The notes below the pieces were generated by a model. It was not told the origin of the DNA. It saw nothing but the letters and a program-made list of their open reading frames with translations, and ran no database searches. Shown in pieces: positions 1 to 6,721 of a DNA stretch of 13,838 bases (its first letter is position 1; the number at the start of each line of letters is the position of its first letter). Location of the stretch: positions 1 to 13,838 of the forward strand of contig CANGZO010000030.1 of the NCBI GenBank assembly GCA_947458305.1, read 5' to 3'. The DNA comes from Comamonadaceae bacterium. Its GTDB lineage: Bacteria; Pseudomonadota; Gammaproteobacteria; Burkholderiales; Burkholderiaceae_C. Both the position numbers and the translations under genes were made by a program.

Positions 1-1425
1 GACCTGTTTTACCCCAGTGCGCTCAACGACTCGCAGCTGGCCGCTGTGCGCCATGTGGTCACGGCGCAAGACGTGGCCATCATCCACGGCCCGCCCGGCA
101 CGGGCAAAACCACCACGTTGGTGCAAGCCATTTTGGAAACCATCCGGCGTGAGCGGCGCGTGCTGGTGTGCGCCCCCTCCAACACCGCCGTGGACCTGCT
201 GACCGAAAAGCTGGCCGAACGTGGTGTGAATGTGATCCGCCTGGGCAACCCCAGCCGCGTGTCGGACCTGCTGCTCAAGCACACGCTGGACGCCGGGGTG
301 ATGGCCCACGCCAGCTACGCCAAGATGCACGCGATGCGCCAAACCGCTGAACAGCACCGAGAGGCTGCCAGCGAACGCGTGCGCAATTTTGGTTTTGAAG
401 AGCGACAGCGCCGCCTATGGCTGCGCGAAGAAGCCCGCACGCTGCGCCAAGCCGCCGACGATTTGGAGCGCTTCATGACCGAGGACGTGCTCGAATCGGT
501 GCAAGTCATCACCTGCACGCTGGTGGGCGCCAGCCACCGCGCCATTCGCCACCTGGGCTTTGAGACCGTCTTCATCGACGAAGCCGCCCAGGCCTTGGAG
601 CCAGGCTGCTGGATTCCCATTGCCAAGGGCCAGCGCCTGGTGTTGGCGGGCGACCACCACCAGCTGCCGCCCACGGTGAAAAGCGAAAAAGCCGCCCGCG
701 AAGGCCTGCGCGAAACCCTGTTTGAAAAGTGCATCCAGCGCCAACCCAACACGGCCCGCATGCTGAAGGTGCAATACCGCATGCACGCGCACATCATGGG
801 CTTCAGCTCCGAGAAGTTTTATGGCGGCCAGCTGGTGGCACACCCCAGCGTGCGCCATGCCGACTTGGCCGCGTATGACCCGCGCTTTGCACCCGACCTG
901 CCCGTGGAATTCATCGACACGGCGGGCTGCGGCTACCAAGAACTGACCATTCCTGAGAGCCGTTCAACCGCCAACCCCGAAGAAGCCCACTTGCTGCTGG
1001 AGCGCCTGGCGCAGCTGCTGGCGCTGGGTGAGCCCACCGCGCCAGACCAGCGCCCGCTGACCATTGGCGTCATCGCGCCGTACCGCGCCCAAATCAACTA
1101 TTTGAAAGACGCCATCGAAGACAGCGAAGTGCTGAATGGTTTGCTGCTGCAACGCAGGCTCAGCGTGGGCACCGTCGATTCGTTTCAGGGCCAAGAGCGC
1201 GACATCATTGCCATCACCTTGACGCGCAGCAACCCCCAAGGCGAGATCGGCTTTCTGTCTGACATCCGCCGCATGAACGTGGGCATGACCCGCGCACGGC
1301 GCAAGCTGCTGCTGGTGGGCGACTCGTCCACGCTTTGCAGGCATCCGTTTTTTGGGGAATTGCTGGCTAATGTGAAGGGAGTGGGGGGCTACCGGACAGC
1401 GCATGAAATGGCCAAGCTAACCTGA
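1..1425 (+). CDS. SF1 helicase of the SMUBP-2/IGHMBP2 (DNA2/NAM7-like) type, 5' partial
   Basis: ATP-dependent nucleic-acid helicase, superfamily 1B; the exact substrate cannot be told. The frame is open from the first base, so the start lies upstream and 474 residues are visible. Motifs appear in the family order (visible-residue numbering): a Q-motif-like LNDSQ near 8-12, Walker A GPPGTGKT at 30-37, motif Ia APSNTAVD near 58-65, Walker B FIDEAAQA with D193/E194, GDHHQLPPT near 217-225, QYRMH near 258-262, VGTVDSFQGQERD near 389-401, and NVGMTRARRKLLLVGD near 426-441 with the arginine finger. A charged, probably helical stretch lies between Ia and the DEAA box (about 105-160), as in IGHMBP2/UPF1-like enzymes. 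The missing N-terminus would hold the beta-barrel region usual in this family. Family assignment is firm; the cellular role is unknown. Confidence 0.93.
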   Translation, partial: DLFYPSALNDSQLAAVRHVVTAQDVAIIHGPPGTGKTTTLVQAILETIRRERRVLVCAPSNTAVDLLTEKLAERGVNVIRLGNPSRVSDLLLKHTLDAGVMAHASYAKMHAMRQTAEQHREAASERVRNFGFEERQRRLWLREEARTLRQAADDLERFMTEDVLESVQVITCTLVGASHRAIRHLGFETVFIDEAAQALEPGCWIPIAKGQRLVLAGDHHQLPPTVKSEKAAREGLRETLFEKCIQRQPNTARMLKVQYRMHAHIMGFSSEKFYGGQLVAHPSVRHADLAAYDPRFAPDLPVEFIDTAGCGYQELTIPESRSTANPEEAHLLLERLAQLLALGEPTAPDQRPLTIGVIAPYRAQINYLKDAIEDSEVLNGLLLQRRLSVGTVDSFQGQERDIIAITLTRSNPQGEIGFLSDIRRMNVGMTRARRKLLLVGDSSTLCRHPFFGELLANVKGVGGYRTAHEMAKLT

Positions 1426-1433
1426 ATCCGTGA

Positions 1434-1469
1434 TGGCCATCGTGGAGAAGAGGGTGCCAAGTCTTTTTT
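1434..1469 (+). terminator. Possible Rho-independent terminator after the helicase gene
   Basis: An imperfect stem pairs TGGC-(C bulge)-ATC at 1434-1441 with GGTGCCA at 1453-1459, including one G-T pair, around an 11-base loop. Two to four bases later comes a run of six T at 1464-1469. It lies just after the helicase stop (1423-1425) in the convergent gap with the deacetylase-like gene. The stem is short and bulged, so this is a moderate guess. Confidence 0.35.
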
Positions 1470-1537
1470 GACCGGATTGGGTTGGTCACCCGATGCGGTC
1501 ATGGGCGCTCGACACGATATGACCCAACCAAGGCTGA

Positions 1538-2590
1538 TCAGTGGACAAGGCCTTCGAGCACATTCACCGTGTTCACACCCAAATCTGCCGCAGCGTAGCC
1601 ACCTTCGAGCGTGAGCACCGTCGGCAAACCCAATTGCGCTATCGCTCGGCCGACCTGCAGGTAATCCGCACTGCGCAACTTGAAGCCCGAGATCGGGTCG
1701 CCCTCAAACGTGTCCAGCCCCAGCGGCACCACCAGCGCCTGCGGTGCAAAGTCGCTCACGGCTTGCATGGCGGTTTGCAGCGTGGCCCACCAGACTTCAA
1801 ACCCGGTGCCGCGTGGCAACGGCAGGTTCAGGTTAAAGCCCTCACCTGCGCCCGCACCGCGCTCGTCGGCATGGCCCAAAAAGAAGGGGTATTCGGTACG
1901 CGGATCGCCGTGGATGGACGCGGTGAACACATCGCTGCGCTCGTAAAAACAAGTTTGTGTGCCGTTGCCGTGGTGGTAGTCCACATCCAGCACGGCCACG
2001 CGCTGCAGCCCGCCGTCACGCAGGGCCTGCGCGGCCACGGCGGCGTTGTTGATGAAGCAATAACCGCCCATGTAGTTGGGGCCTGCATGGTGGCCCGGTG
2101 GGCGGGTCAGTGCCATGGCAAAACGATCGCCACCCAGCACAGATTGCGCGGCTGCCAGTGCACAGGCCGCGCCCTCGCGTGCGGCGGCCCAGCTGCCCGC
2201 CATCAAGGGCGTGCCCGAGTCAAACGCGTATTGCCCCAGCCGCGCCGCCAAGTTGAGCGGCGGTGCATCGGTGCGAAAGCCGTGCTGTGCGGCCAGCGGC
2301 CAGACCGAGGGCAGGGCGTCTCGCTCGGCATTGGTCGGGTCCAGCGCCACCCAGTCGCGCCAAGCATGGGTCAAAAAGTCCAGATAGTCGGCGCTGTGCA
2401 CCCGCAGCAAAGCCTCGTCCAGAGGCAGGTCGGCTGCGGGCTGCACCAGCGTGCCCACAGGCCGCCGCACCAGTTCATCCAGCACATGCTGCAAGCGCTG
2501 CGGTACTTCGTGGCAATCGACCAAGCGGCCCCGGAACATTTCCTGACGGCCTGCGTGTTGGGCGTGGCGGGTGTTGTGGAAGATTTTCAC
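1538..2590 (-). CDS. Histone deacetylase-fold amidohydrolase, probably acetylpolyamine amidohydrolase
   Basis: Zinc-dependent deacetylase of the arginase/HDAC fold, 350 aa. The zinc and catalytic residues are visible: the tandem histidines of RPPGHHAG (H167, H168), DVDYHHGNGTQ (zinc ligands D204 and H206), GLDTFEGDP (zinc ligand D293) and LEGGY (Y332, transition-state tyrosine). The stretch HGDPRTEYPFFLGHADERG (about 228-246) and the following GAGEGFNLNLPLP resemble acetylpolyamine amidohydrolases more than AcuC or class I deacetylases. The inferred substrate is therefore acetylated putrescine, cadaverine or spermidine in the cytoplasm. The start is GTG at 2590; no strong ribosome site is seen, but translation can couple to the upstream crotonase gene, which stops 9 bases before. 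No signal peptide. Substrate class is inferred, the fold is firm. Confidence 0.88.
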   Translation of the reverse strand: MKIFHNTRHAQHAGRQEMFRGRLVDCHEVPQRLQHVLDELVRRPVGTLVQPAADLPLDEALLRVHSADYLDFLTHAWRDWVALDPTNAERDALPSVWPLAAQHGFRTDAPPLNLAARLGQYAFDSGTPLMAGSWAAAREGAACALAAAQSVLGGDRFAMALTRPPGHHAGPNYMGGYCFINNAAVAAQALRDGGLQRVAVLDVDYHHGNGTQTCFYERSDVFTASIHGDPRTEYPFFLGHADERGAGAGEGFNLNLPLPRGTGFEVWWATLQTAMQAVSDFAPQALVVPLGLDTFEGDPISGFKLRSADYLQVGRAIAQLGLPTVLTLEGGYAAADLGVNTVNVLEGLVH

Positions 2591-2599
2591 TTCAGAGCA

Positions 2600-3442
2600 T
2601 CATCCAAATTCCCGAAATCCCTTGAGCGGCGGCAGCGGTGCAAACTTGGCCTCGCGTTTTTGTTGCATGGCGCTGATGGCTTCGCGCACGTTGGCGTTGC
2701 TCCAGATTGCGCCTTGCAGCCAGCCCATGTGGCGCAGGCTGTCTTCGGTGCTGTGGTCGCGGGCGTAGTGCAGCACTTGCTTGGTGCCCCAGATGGCCAC
2801 GGGCGGTTTGCTGGCGATTTCTTTGGCCGCTTGCAAGGCGGCGGCCACGGTAGCCTCGTGGGTGGGCAGCACCTCGTTGACCAGGCCGTGGGCCAGCGCT
2901 TTGTCGGCGCCCAGGCGCCTGCCCGTGTAGGCCAGCTCTTTGACCAGCGCCATGGGCAGCAGCTTGGGCAAGCGTTGCAGCGTGCCCACGTCGGCCACCA
3001 TGCCGATGTTGATTTCTTGGATGCAGAAAAATGCGTCGGCCGAGGCGTAGCGCATGCAGCAGGCGGTCACCATGTCCACCGCGCCGCCAATGCAGCCGCC
3101 ATGAATGGCCGCGATCACCGGGATGCGCAGTTCTTCGAGCAGGGTGAAAGTGTGCTGCATGTCGGTCAGCAGGTCGTACACGGCCGAGCGGCCTTCGGCG
3201 CTGCTGTCGTCCATTTGGATGGCGCTGCCAAAGGTCTGCAGGTCCATGCCCGCGCTGAAGTGTTTGCCCGTGCTCGAGATCACCAGCGCCCGGGCGGTTC
3301 CCGCTTTGTGGATGTCGGTCAGCACCTCGTGCAGCTCGCGCCAAAACGTCGGGTGCATGGTGTTCATCGCCTCGGGGCGGTTCATCACCAGGTGGGCAAC
3401 GTGGCCCTCAGTCGTCAAAGAAAAGCAGTTGAGTTTGTCCAT
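2600..3442 (-). CDS. Crotonase-family protein with the delta(3,5)-delta(2,4)-dienoyl-CoA isomerase triad
   Basis: Crotonase-fold acyl-CoA enzyme, 280 aa. The start ATG at 3442 is preceded by GAGGAG about 6 bases upstream; the open frame runs further 5' but without a comparable site. Oxyanion-hole regions are HFSAGMDL (61-68) and IHGGCIGGAVD (113-123). D123, E143 and D151 fall in GGAVD, IQEINIG and ADVGTLQRLP. Their spacing (20 then 8) equals that of the acidic residues of mammalian ECH1 (D176, E196, D204). D151 takes the place where true enoyl-CoA hydratases have glutamate. The C-terminal YARDHSTEDSL also resembles ECH1. The likely role is isomerisation of 3,5-dienoyl-CoA during breakdown of odd-position unsaturated fatty acids. 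It would usually be annotated only as enoyl-CoA hydratase. It is the first gene of a two-gene minus-strand unit with the deacetylase-like gene. Confidence 0.9.
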   Translation of the reverse strand: MDKLNCFSLTTEGHVAHLVMNRPEAMNTMHPTFWRELHEVLTDIHKAGTARALVISSTGKHFSAGMDLQTFGSAIQMDDSSAEGRSAVYDLLTDMQHTFTLLEELRIPVIAAIHGGCIGGAVDMVTACCMRYASADAFFCIQEINIGMVADVGTLQRLPKLLPMALVKELAYTGRRLGADKALAHGLVNEVLPTHEATVAAALQAAKEIASKPPVAIWGTKQVLHYARDHSTEDSLRHMGWLQGAIWSNANVREAISAMQQKREAKFAPLPPLKGFREFG

Positions 3443-3524
3443 GGTTATCTCCTCAAGGCAATGTAGCGGTTGGTCGCGTGCGTTGCTGTCACGGTTTTGA
3501 CCTTGTCTGGTCAGATTCGCCAAG

Positions 3525-3549
3525 TTGTGTAAATGATAGTAATATACAA
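3525..3549. promoter_or_regulatory. AT-rich imperfect inverted repeat upstream of brnT, candidate operator
   Basis: TTGTGTA (3525-3531) and TATACAA (3543-3549) form an imperfect inverted repeat, 6 of 7 positions, around 11 bases. It lies in an unusually AT-rich patch just before the brnT start and inside the 110-base divergent gap with the crotonase gene. BrnA proteins are ribbon-helix-helix repressors of their own operon, so an operator is expected here. A TTGACC at 3497-3502 resembles a -35 box, but I see no well-spaced -10. Low confidence. Confidence 0.3.
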
Positions 3550-3552
3550 AAC

Positions 3553-3855
3553 ATGATTGATCTTTCAACCATTGTCGGTTTTGAATGGGATGCGGGCAAC
3601 GAGCGAAAAAATGACAAGCATGGGGTCAGCATGGCCGAGGCCGAGCAAGTTTTCTTTAACTCGCCCTTGCTTTTATTGGACGACGTTGCACACAGCCAGA
3701 GTGAGGCTCGACTACATGCACTGGGTGCGACGGATGAAGGGCGACGATTGCACATCACCTTCACTCTGCGCCGAGCGGGCGAGTTGATTCGCGTGATTTC
3801 AGCGCGGGACATGCACAGAAAGGAGCGCAGTGTTTATGAGCAAGCAGACAGCTAA
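3553..3855 (+). CDS. brnT: BrnT-family type II toxin (ribonuclease)
   Basis: Small RelE-like toxin, 100 aa, expected to cleave RNA and arrest growth unless bound by BrnA. Diagnostic stretches are GFEWDAGNERKNDKHGVS (9-26), the region around EAEQVFFNSPLLLLDD, ATDEGRRLHITFTLR (59-73) and IRVISARDMHRKERSVYEQ (79-97). Basic residues typical of the active site are present (K22, R80, R85, R92). ATG 3553 is chosen because the family begins shortly before the FEWD motif; the open frame extends 25 codons upstream to 3478 without family-like sequence. No clear ribosome site is seen. The toxin gene precedes the antitoxin gene and overlaps it by 20 bases, the usual brnTA order. Confidence 0.92.
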   Translation: MIDLSTIVGFEWDAGNERKNDKHGVSMAEAEQVFFNSPLLLLDDVAHSQSEARLHALGATDEGRRLHITFTLRRAGELIRVISARDMHRKERSVYEQADS

Positions 3856-4108
3856 AGAACCGATTCCGAAATTCAAAACAGAGGCCCAGGAGCGCGCCTA
3901 TTGGGAGACGCACGACTCCACTGCGCAGGTGGACTGGACCAAGGCGCAAAAGGTCAAGTTGCCCAACTTGCGTCCCACCACCAAGACCATTTCATTGCGA
4001 CTGCCCCAGCATTTGCTGGACAGCATCAAGGTGGCGGCCAACGCCCGTGATGTGCCTTACCAATCACTCATCAAGGTTTGGCTGCAAGAGAAATTGCATA
4101 GCCACTGA
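3836..4108 (+). CDS. brnA: BrnA-family antitoxin, ribbon-helix-helix
   Basis: Antitoxin partner of the upstream BrnT, 90 aa, expected to neutralise the toxin by direct binding and to repress the operon through its DNA-binding domain. The N-terminal half is charged (KFKTEAQERAYWETHDS, 12-28), matching the toxin-binding part of the family. The C-terminal half, TKTISLRLPQHLLDSIK to YQSLIKVWLQEKL (49-87), is a CopG/MetJ-type ribbon-helix-helix. ATG 3836 is preferred: AGGAG at 3821-3825 is 10 bases upstream, while the alternative GTG at 3830 is only 4 bases from it. The gene ends 15 bases before the convergent dinB stop. Confidence 0.9.
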   Translation: MSKQTAKEPIPKFKTEAQERAYWETHDSTAQVDWTKAQKVKLPNLRPTTKTISLRLPQHLLDSIKVAANARDVPYQSLIKVWLQEKLHSH

Positions 4109-4123
4109 GATGCACCGCGACCA

Positions 4124-5407
4124 TCAGTCGTCGGTGAAAAGAAGCTGCGTTTGCCATTCATGTCCCGGCTCTTCGGCCTTCATGGGGTGGCTCACCACAT
4201 CTGTCTCTGTCCCGGCTTTGACCAGGGAGCCCACCCGCACACCCAACAGCCGTATGCGGCGTGACAGGTCGACCCTTTTGAGGCATTGGCCTGCGATCTG
4301 TCGGATGTGTTTGGCATCGGCGGTGTATTCGGTCAGGGTCTGGTCGCGTGTCACGGCCTGAAAATTGTCATACCGCAGCTTGATGCCGATGGTTTTGCCT
4401 TCGTAGCCTTTGCGTTGTAGATCGGCCGCCACCTGCTGGCACAGCCGGGTGAAGACGGCTCCGAGTTCTTCGCGGTCGCGCACGGCGTGAAGGTCGCGCT
4501 CAAAGGTGGTTTCGCGGCTCATGCTCACGGGTTCGCTCTCAGTTTCCACCGGACGGTCATCACGCCCCCAAGCCGCTTCGTGAAGCCATGCGCCATAGCT
4601 TTTGCCAAAGTTTTCAATCAGCCAAGGCAGCTCACGCGCCGCCAAATCGCCAATCGTGTGGATGCCAAAGCCCTTGAGCTTTTCATCGGCCTTGGGGCCC
4701 ACACCGTTGATCTTGCGGCAGGCCAGCGGCCAGATGTGGGTTTGCAGGTCGGCTTCGTGCACGATGGATATGCCATTGGGTTTGTTGAACTCGCTGGCCA
4801 TTTTGGCGATCAGCTTGTTGGGCGCCACGCCCACCGAGCAGGTGAGCCCAGTGGCTTCAAAAATGCTTTTCTGGATCAGCCGCGCCAGCACGCGCCCGCC
4901 TTCACGCTGGCCGCCGGGCACCTCGGTGAAGTCGATGTAGACCTCGTCCACGCCCCGGTCCTGCATGACGGGCGCGATGTCGGTGATGGTGCTTTTGAAG
5001 GTGCGCGAAAAGTGCCGGTACCGCTCAAAGTCCACGGGCAAAAGAATAGCCTGCGGGCAGAGCTTGGCGGCTTTCATCAGGCCCATGGCCGAGCCGATGC
5101 CGAACTGCCGCGCCGCATAGGTGGCGGTGGTGATCACGCCGCGCCCGGTGTAGCCCTCAATGCGCGGAAAAAAGTCCACCGGAATGCGGTCCAGCCGCTC
5201 GGCAAACGTCTCTTCGGTCCACTCGTGGTCGGGGTAGGCCGTTTGCAGCTTGCTTAGCAGGTCATCTTCTTTTCGCCTGCCGCCGCCAATGACCACGGGC
5301 AGGCCCTTGAGCTGCGGGTAGCGCAGCAACTCGCACGACGCGTAAAACGCGTCCATGTCGAGGTGGGCAATGCGGCGCACGGGGTGAGCAATAGGGGCGG
5401 TGATCAC
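4124..5407 (-). CDS. dinB: DNA polymerase IV, Y-family translesion polymerase with an N-terminal insertion
   Basis: Error-prone lesion-bypass polymerase, 427 aa from GTG 5407. The catalytic carboxylates are D17 (LDMDAFYAS) and D154/E155 (GVDEVYIDFT), and Y22 is the expected steric gate. The thumb helix-hairpin-helix is NGVGPKADEKLKGFGI (about 234-249), and the little-finger domain covers about 296-395. The C-terminal QLLFTDD resembles a sliding-clamp binding motif (QLxLF). Compared with E. coli DinB, the D-to-DE distance is about 42 residues longer: an insertion of roughly residues 44-88, rich in charged residues, sits between VVIGGG and TGRGVITTATY. The start is uncertain; GTG at 5380 is an alternative and neither has a clear ribosome site. 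It lies 41 bases after the FMN dehydrogenase gene and could be co-transcribed. No LexA box is evident. Confidence 0.93.
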   Translation of the reverse strand: MITAPIAHPVRRIAHLDMDAFYASCELLRYPQLKGLPVVIGGGRRKEDDLLSKLQTAYPDHEWTEETFAERLDRIPVDFFPRIEGYTGRGVITTATYAARQFGIGSAMGLMKAAKLCPQAILLPVDFERYRHFSRTFKSTITDIAPVMQDRGVDEVYIDFTEVPGGQREGGRVLARLIQKSIFEATGLTCSVGVAPNKLIAKMASEFNKPNGISIVHEADLQTHIWPLACRKINGVGPKADEKLKGFGIHTIGDLAARELPWLIENFGKSYGAWLHEAAWGRDDRPVETESEPVSMSRETTFERDLHAVRDREELGAVFTRLCQQVAADLQRKGYEGKTIGIKLRYDNFQAVTRDQTLTEYTADAKHIRQIAGQCLKRVDLSRRIRLLGVRVGSLVKAGTETDVVSHPMKAEEPGHEWQTQLLFTDD

Positions 5408-5448
5408 CCAGCAAGCATAGCGTGGGTGGCAGGCCCTGAAGCCTTTAT

Positions 5449-6603
5449 TCAGGCCTTCGGAAAGGTGCCCGGCAGCAAGATGTTGGTGTTGACGTTCTGG
5501 ATGTCGGTGTGGCCGCAAAAGGCCATGGTGATGTCCAGCTCTTTGTGGATGATCTGCAGGGCTTTGGTCACGCCCGCTTCGCCCATGGCGCCCAAGCCAT
5601 AGGCCATGGCGCGGCCGATCATGGTGCCTTTGGCGCCCAGCGCCCAGGCCTTGAGCACGTCTTGGCCAGAGCGGATGCCGCCGTCCATCCAAACTTCAAT
5701 CTGGCTGCCCACAGCGGCCACAATGGCGGGCAGTGCTTCGATGCTGCTGGGCGCGCCGTCGAGCTGGCGACCGCCGTGGTTGCTGACCACAATCGCGTCG
5801 GCACCGCTGGCCACAGCCAGCTTGGCGTCTTCCACGTCCATGATGCCCTTCAAGATCAGCTTGCCACCCCATTGCTTTTTGACCCAGGCGATGTCTTCCC
5901 AATTGAGGGTCGGGTCAAACTGCTCGTTGGTCCATGAGGCGAGCGACTTCATGTTGCTCACGGCTTTGACGTGGCCGACCAGGTTGCCAAAGGTGTGGCG
6001 CTTGGTACCGGCCATGCCCAAACACCAGCGGGGCTTGGTCATCAGGTTGATGATGTTGGCAATGGTGGGGCGGGGTGGCGCGGTCAGGCCGTTTTTCAGG
6101 TCTTTGTGGCGCTGACCGATCACCTGCAAATCGAGTGTGAGCACCATGGCGCTCACATTGGCGGCTTTGCAGCGGTCGATCATGCGGGCCATGGCTTCGC
6201 GGTCACGCATCATGTACAGCTGAAACCAAAACGGTGCTTGCGTGTGGGCCGCGATGTCTTCAATCGAGCAGATGCTCATGGTCGACAGCGTGAAGGGGAT
6301 GCCGAATTTTTTGGCGGCCATGGCGGCGTGCATTTCGCCGTCGGCATGCTGCATGCCTGTCAGGCCCACGGGGGCGATGCACACGGGCATCTTGGTGTCG
6401 ATGCCGACCATCTTGGTGGCGGTGGTGCGGTTTTCCATGTTGACGGCCACGCGCTGGCGCAGCTTGATCTTTTGGAAATCGTCTTCGTTGGCGCGGTAGG
6501 TGCCCTCGGTCCAAGAGCCGCTGTCGGCGTAGTCGTAGAACATGCGCGGCACGCGTTTTTCGGCCAGAACGCGCAGGTCTTCGATGGTGGTGATCACGGG
6601 CAT
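5449..6603 (-). CDS. FMN-dependent alpha-hydroxy-acid dehydrogenase/oxidase (LldD/glycolate oxidase family)
   Basis: TIM-barrel flavoenzyme, 384 aa, oxidising an L-2-hydroxy acid to the 2-oxo acid. Active-site residues of the family are visible: Y25 (YDYADSGS), Y130 (FQLY), D158, R165 (GQRHKD), K252 (LILKG), and H276 with R279 in SNHGGRQLDG. Phosphate-binding residues for FMN lie in DGGIRSGQD (308-315) and GAKGTMIGRA. The start ATG 6603 has AGGAG 7 bases upstream; the longer open frame to 7032 runs over udh in another frame and is not used. Substrate is not readable: L-lactate, glycolate or another hydroxy acid are all possible. Its place downstream of aldarate genes allows a role on a small hydroxy acid from that route, but a 118-base gap upstream may carry its own promoter. 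There are no obvious membrane segments. Confidence 0.9.
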   Translation of the reverse strand: MPVITTIEDLRVLAEKRVPRMFYDYADSGSWTEGTYRANEDDFQKIKLRQRVAVNMENRTTATKMVGIDTKMPVCIAPVGLTGMQHADGEMHAAMAAKKFGIPFTLSTMSICSIEDIAAHTQAPFWFQLYMMRDREAMARMIDRCKAANVSAMVLTLDLQVIGQRHKDLKNGLTAPPRPTIANIINLMTKPRWCLGMAGTKRHTFGNLVGHVKAVSNMKSLASWTNEQFDPTLNWEDIAWVKKQWGGKLILKGIMDVEDAKLAVASGADAIVVSNHGGRQLDGAPSSIEALPAIVAAVGSQIEVWMDGGIRSGQDVLKAWALGAKGTMIGRAMAYGLGAMGEAGVTKALQIIHKELDITMAFCGHTDIQNVNTNILLPGTFPKA

Positions 6604-6721
6604 TTTTTGTCTCCTGCTGGGGGTAGAGCGATTTTTGAAAGTCGCCCATCGTAGCCGCAGGACTTGCTGGGCGCTGTGAAACTTGGGACAGACCCTTTGA
6701 AATTTCTTGTGGGCCGTGAAC

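Noticed and set aside
1432..1441. Ten-base palindrome GATGGCCATC after the helicase gene
   Set aside because: Short palindromes of this composition are common by chance; part of it is better used in the possible terminator stem.
1482..1532. Apparent inverted repeat of TTGGGTTGGTCA and TGACCCAACCAA before the end of the deacetylase-like gene
   Set aside because: The arms do not pair in register (the G and T runs are shifted), so a stable hairpin needs bulges, and no T run follows on either strand.
1541..3466. A 641-codon open frame on the + strand, antisense to the deacetylase-like and crotonase genes
   Set aside because: It spans two well-supported minus-strand genes, its translation is rich in H, Q, A and V with no family sequence, and long antisense open frames are expected in high-GC DNA.
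4124..5692. A longer start (to 5692) for dinB, giving 522 residues
   Set aside because: The extra N-terminal residues overlap the end of the FMN dehydrogenase gene and are low-complexity R/H/G shadow sequence; the family starts close to the LDMDAFYAS motif.
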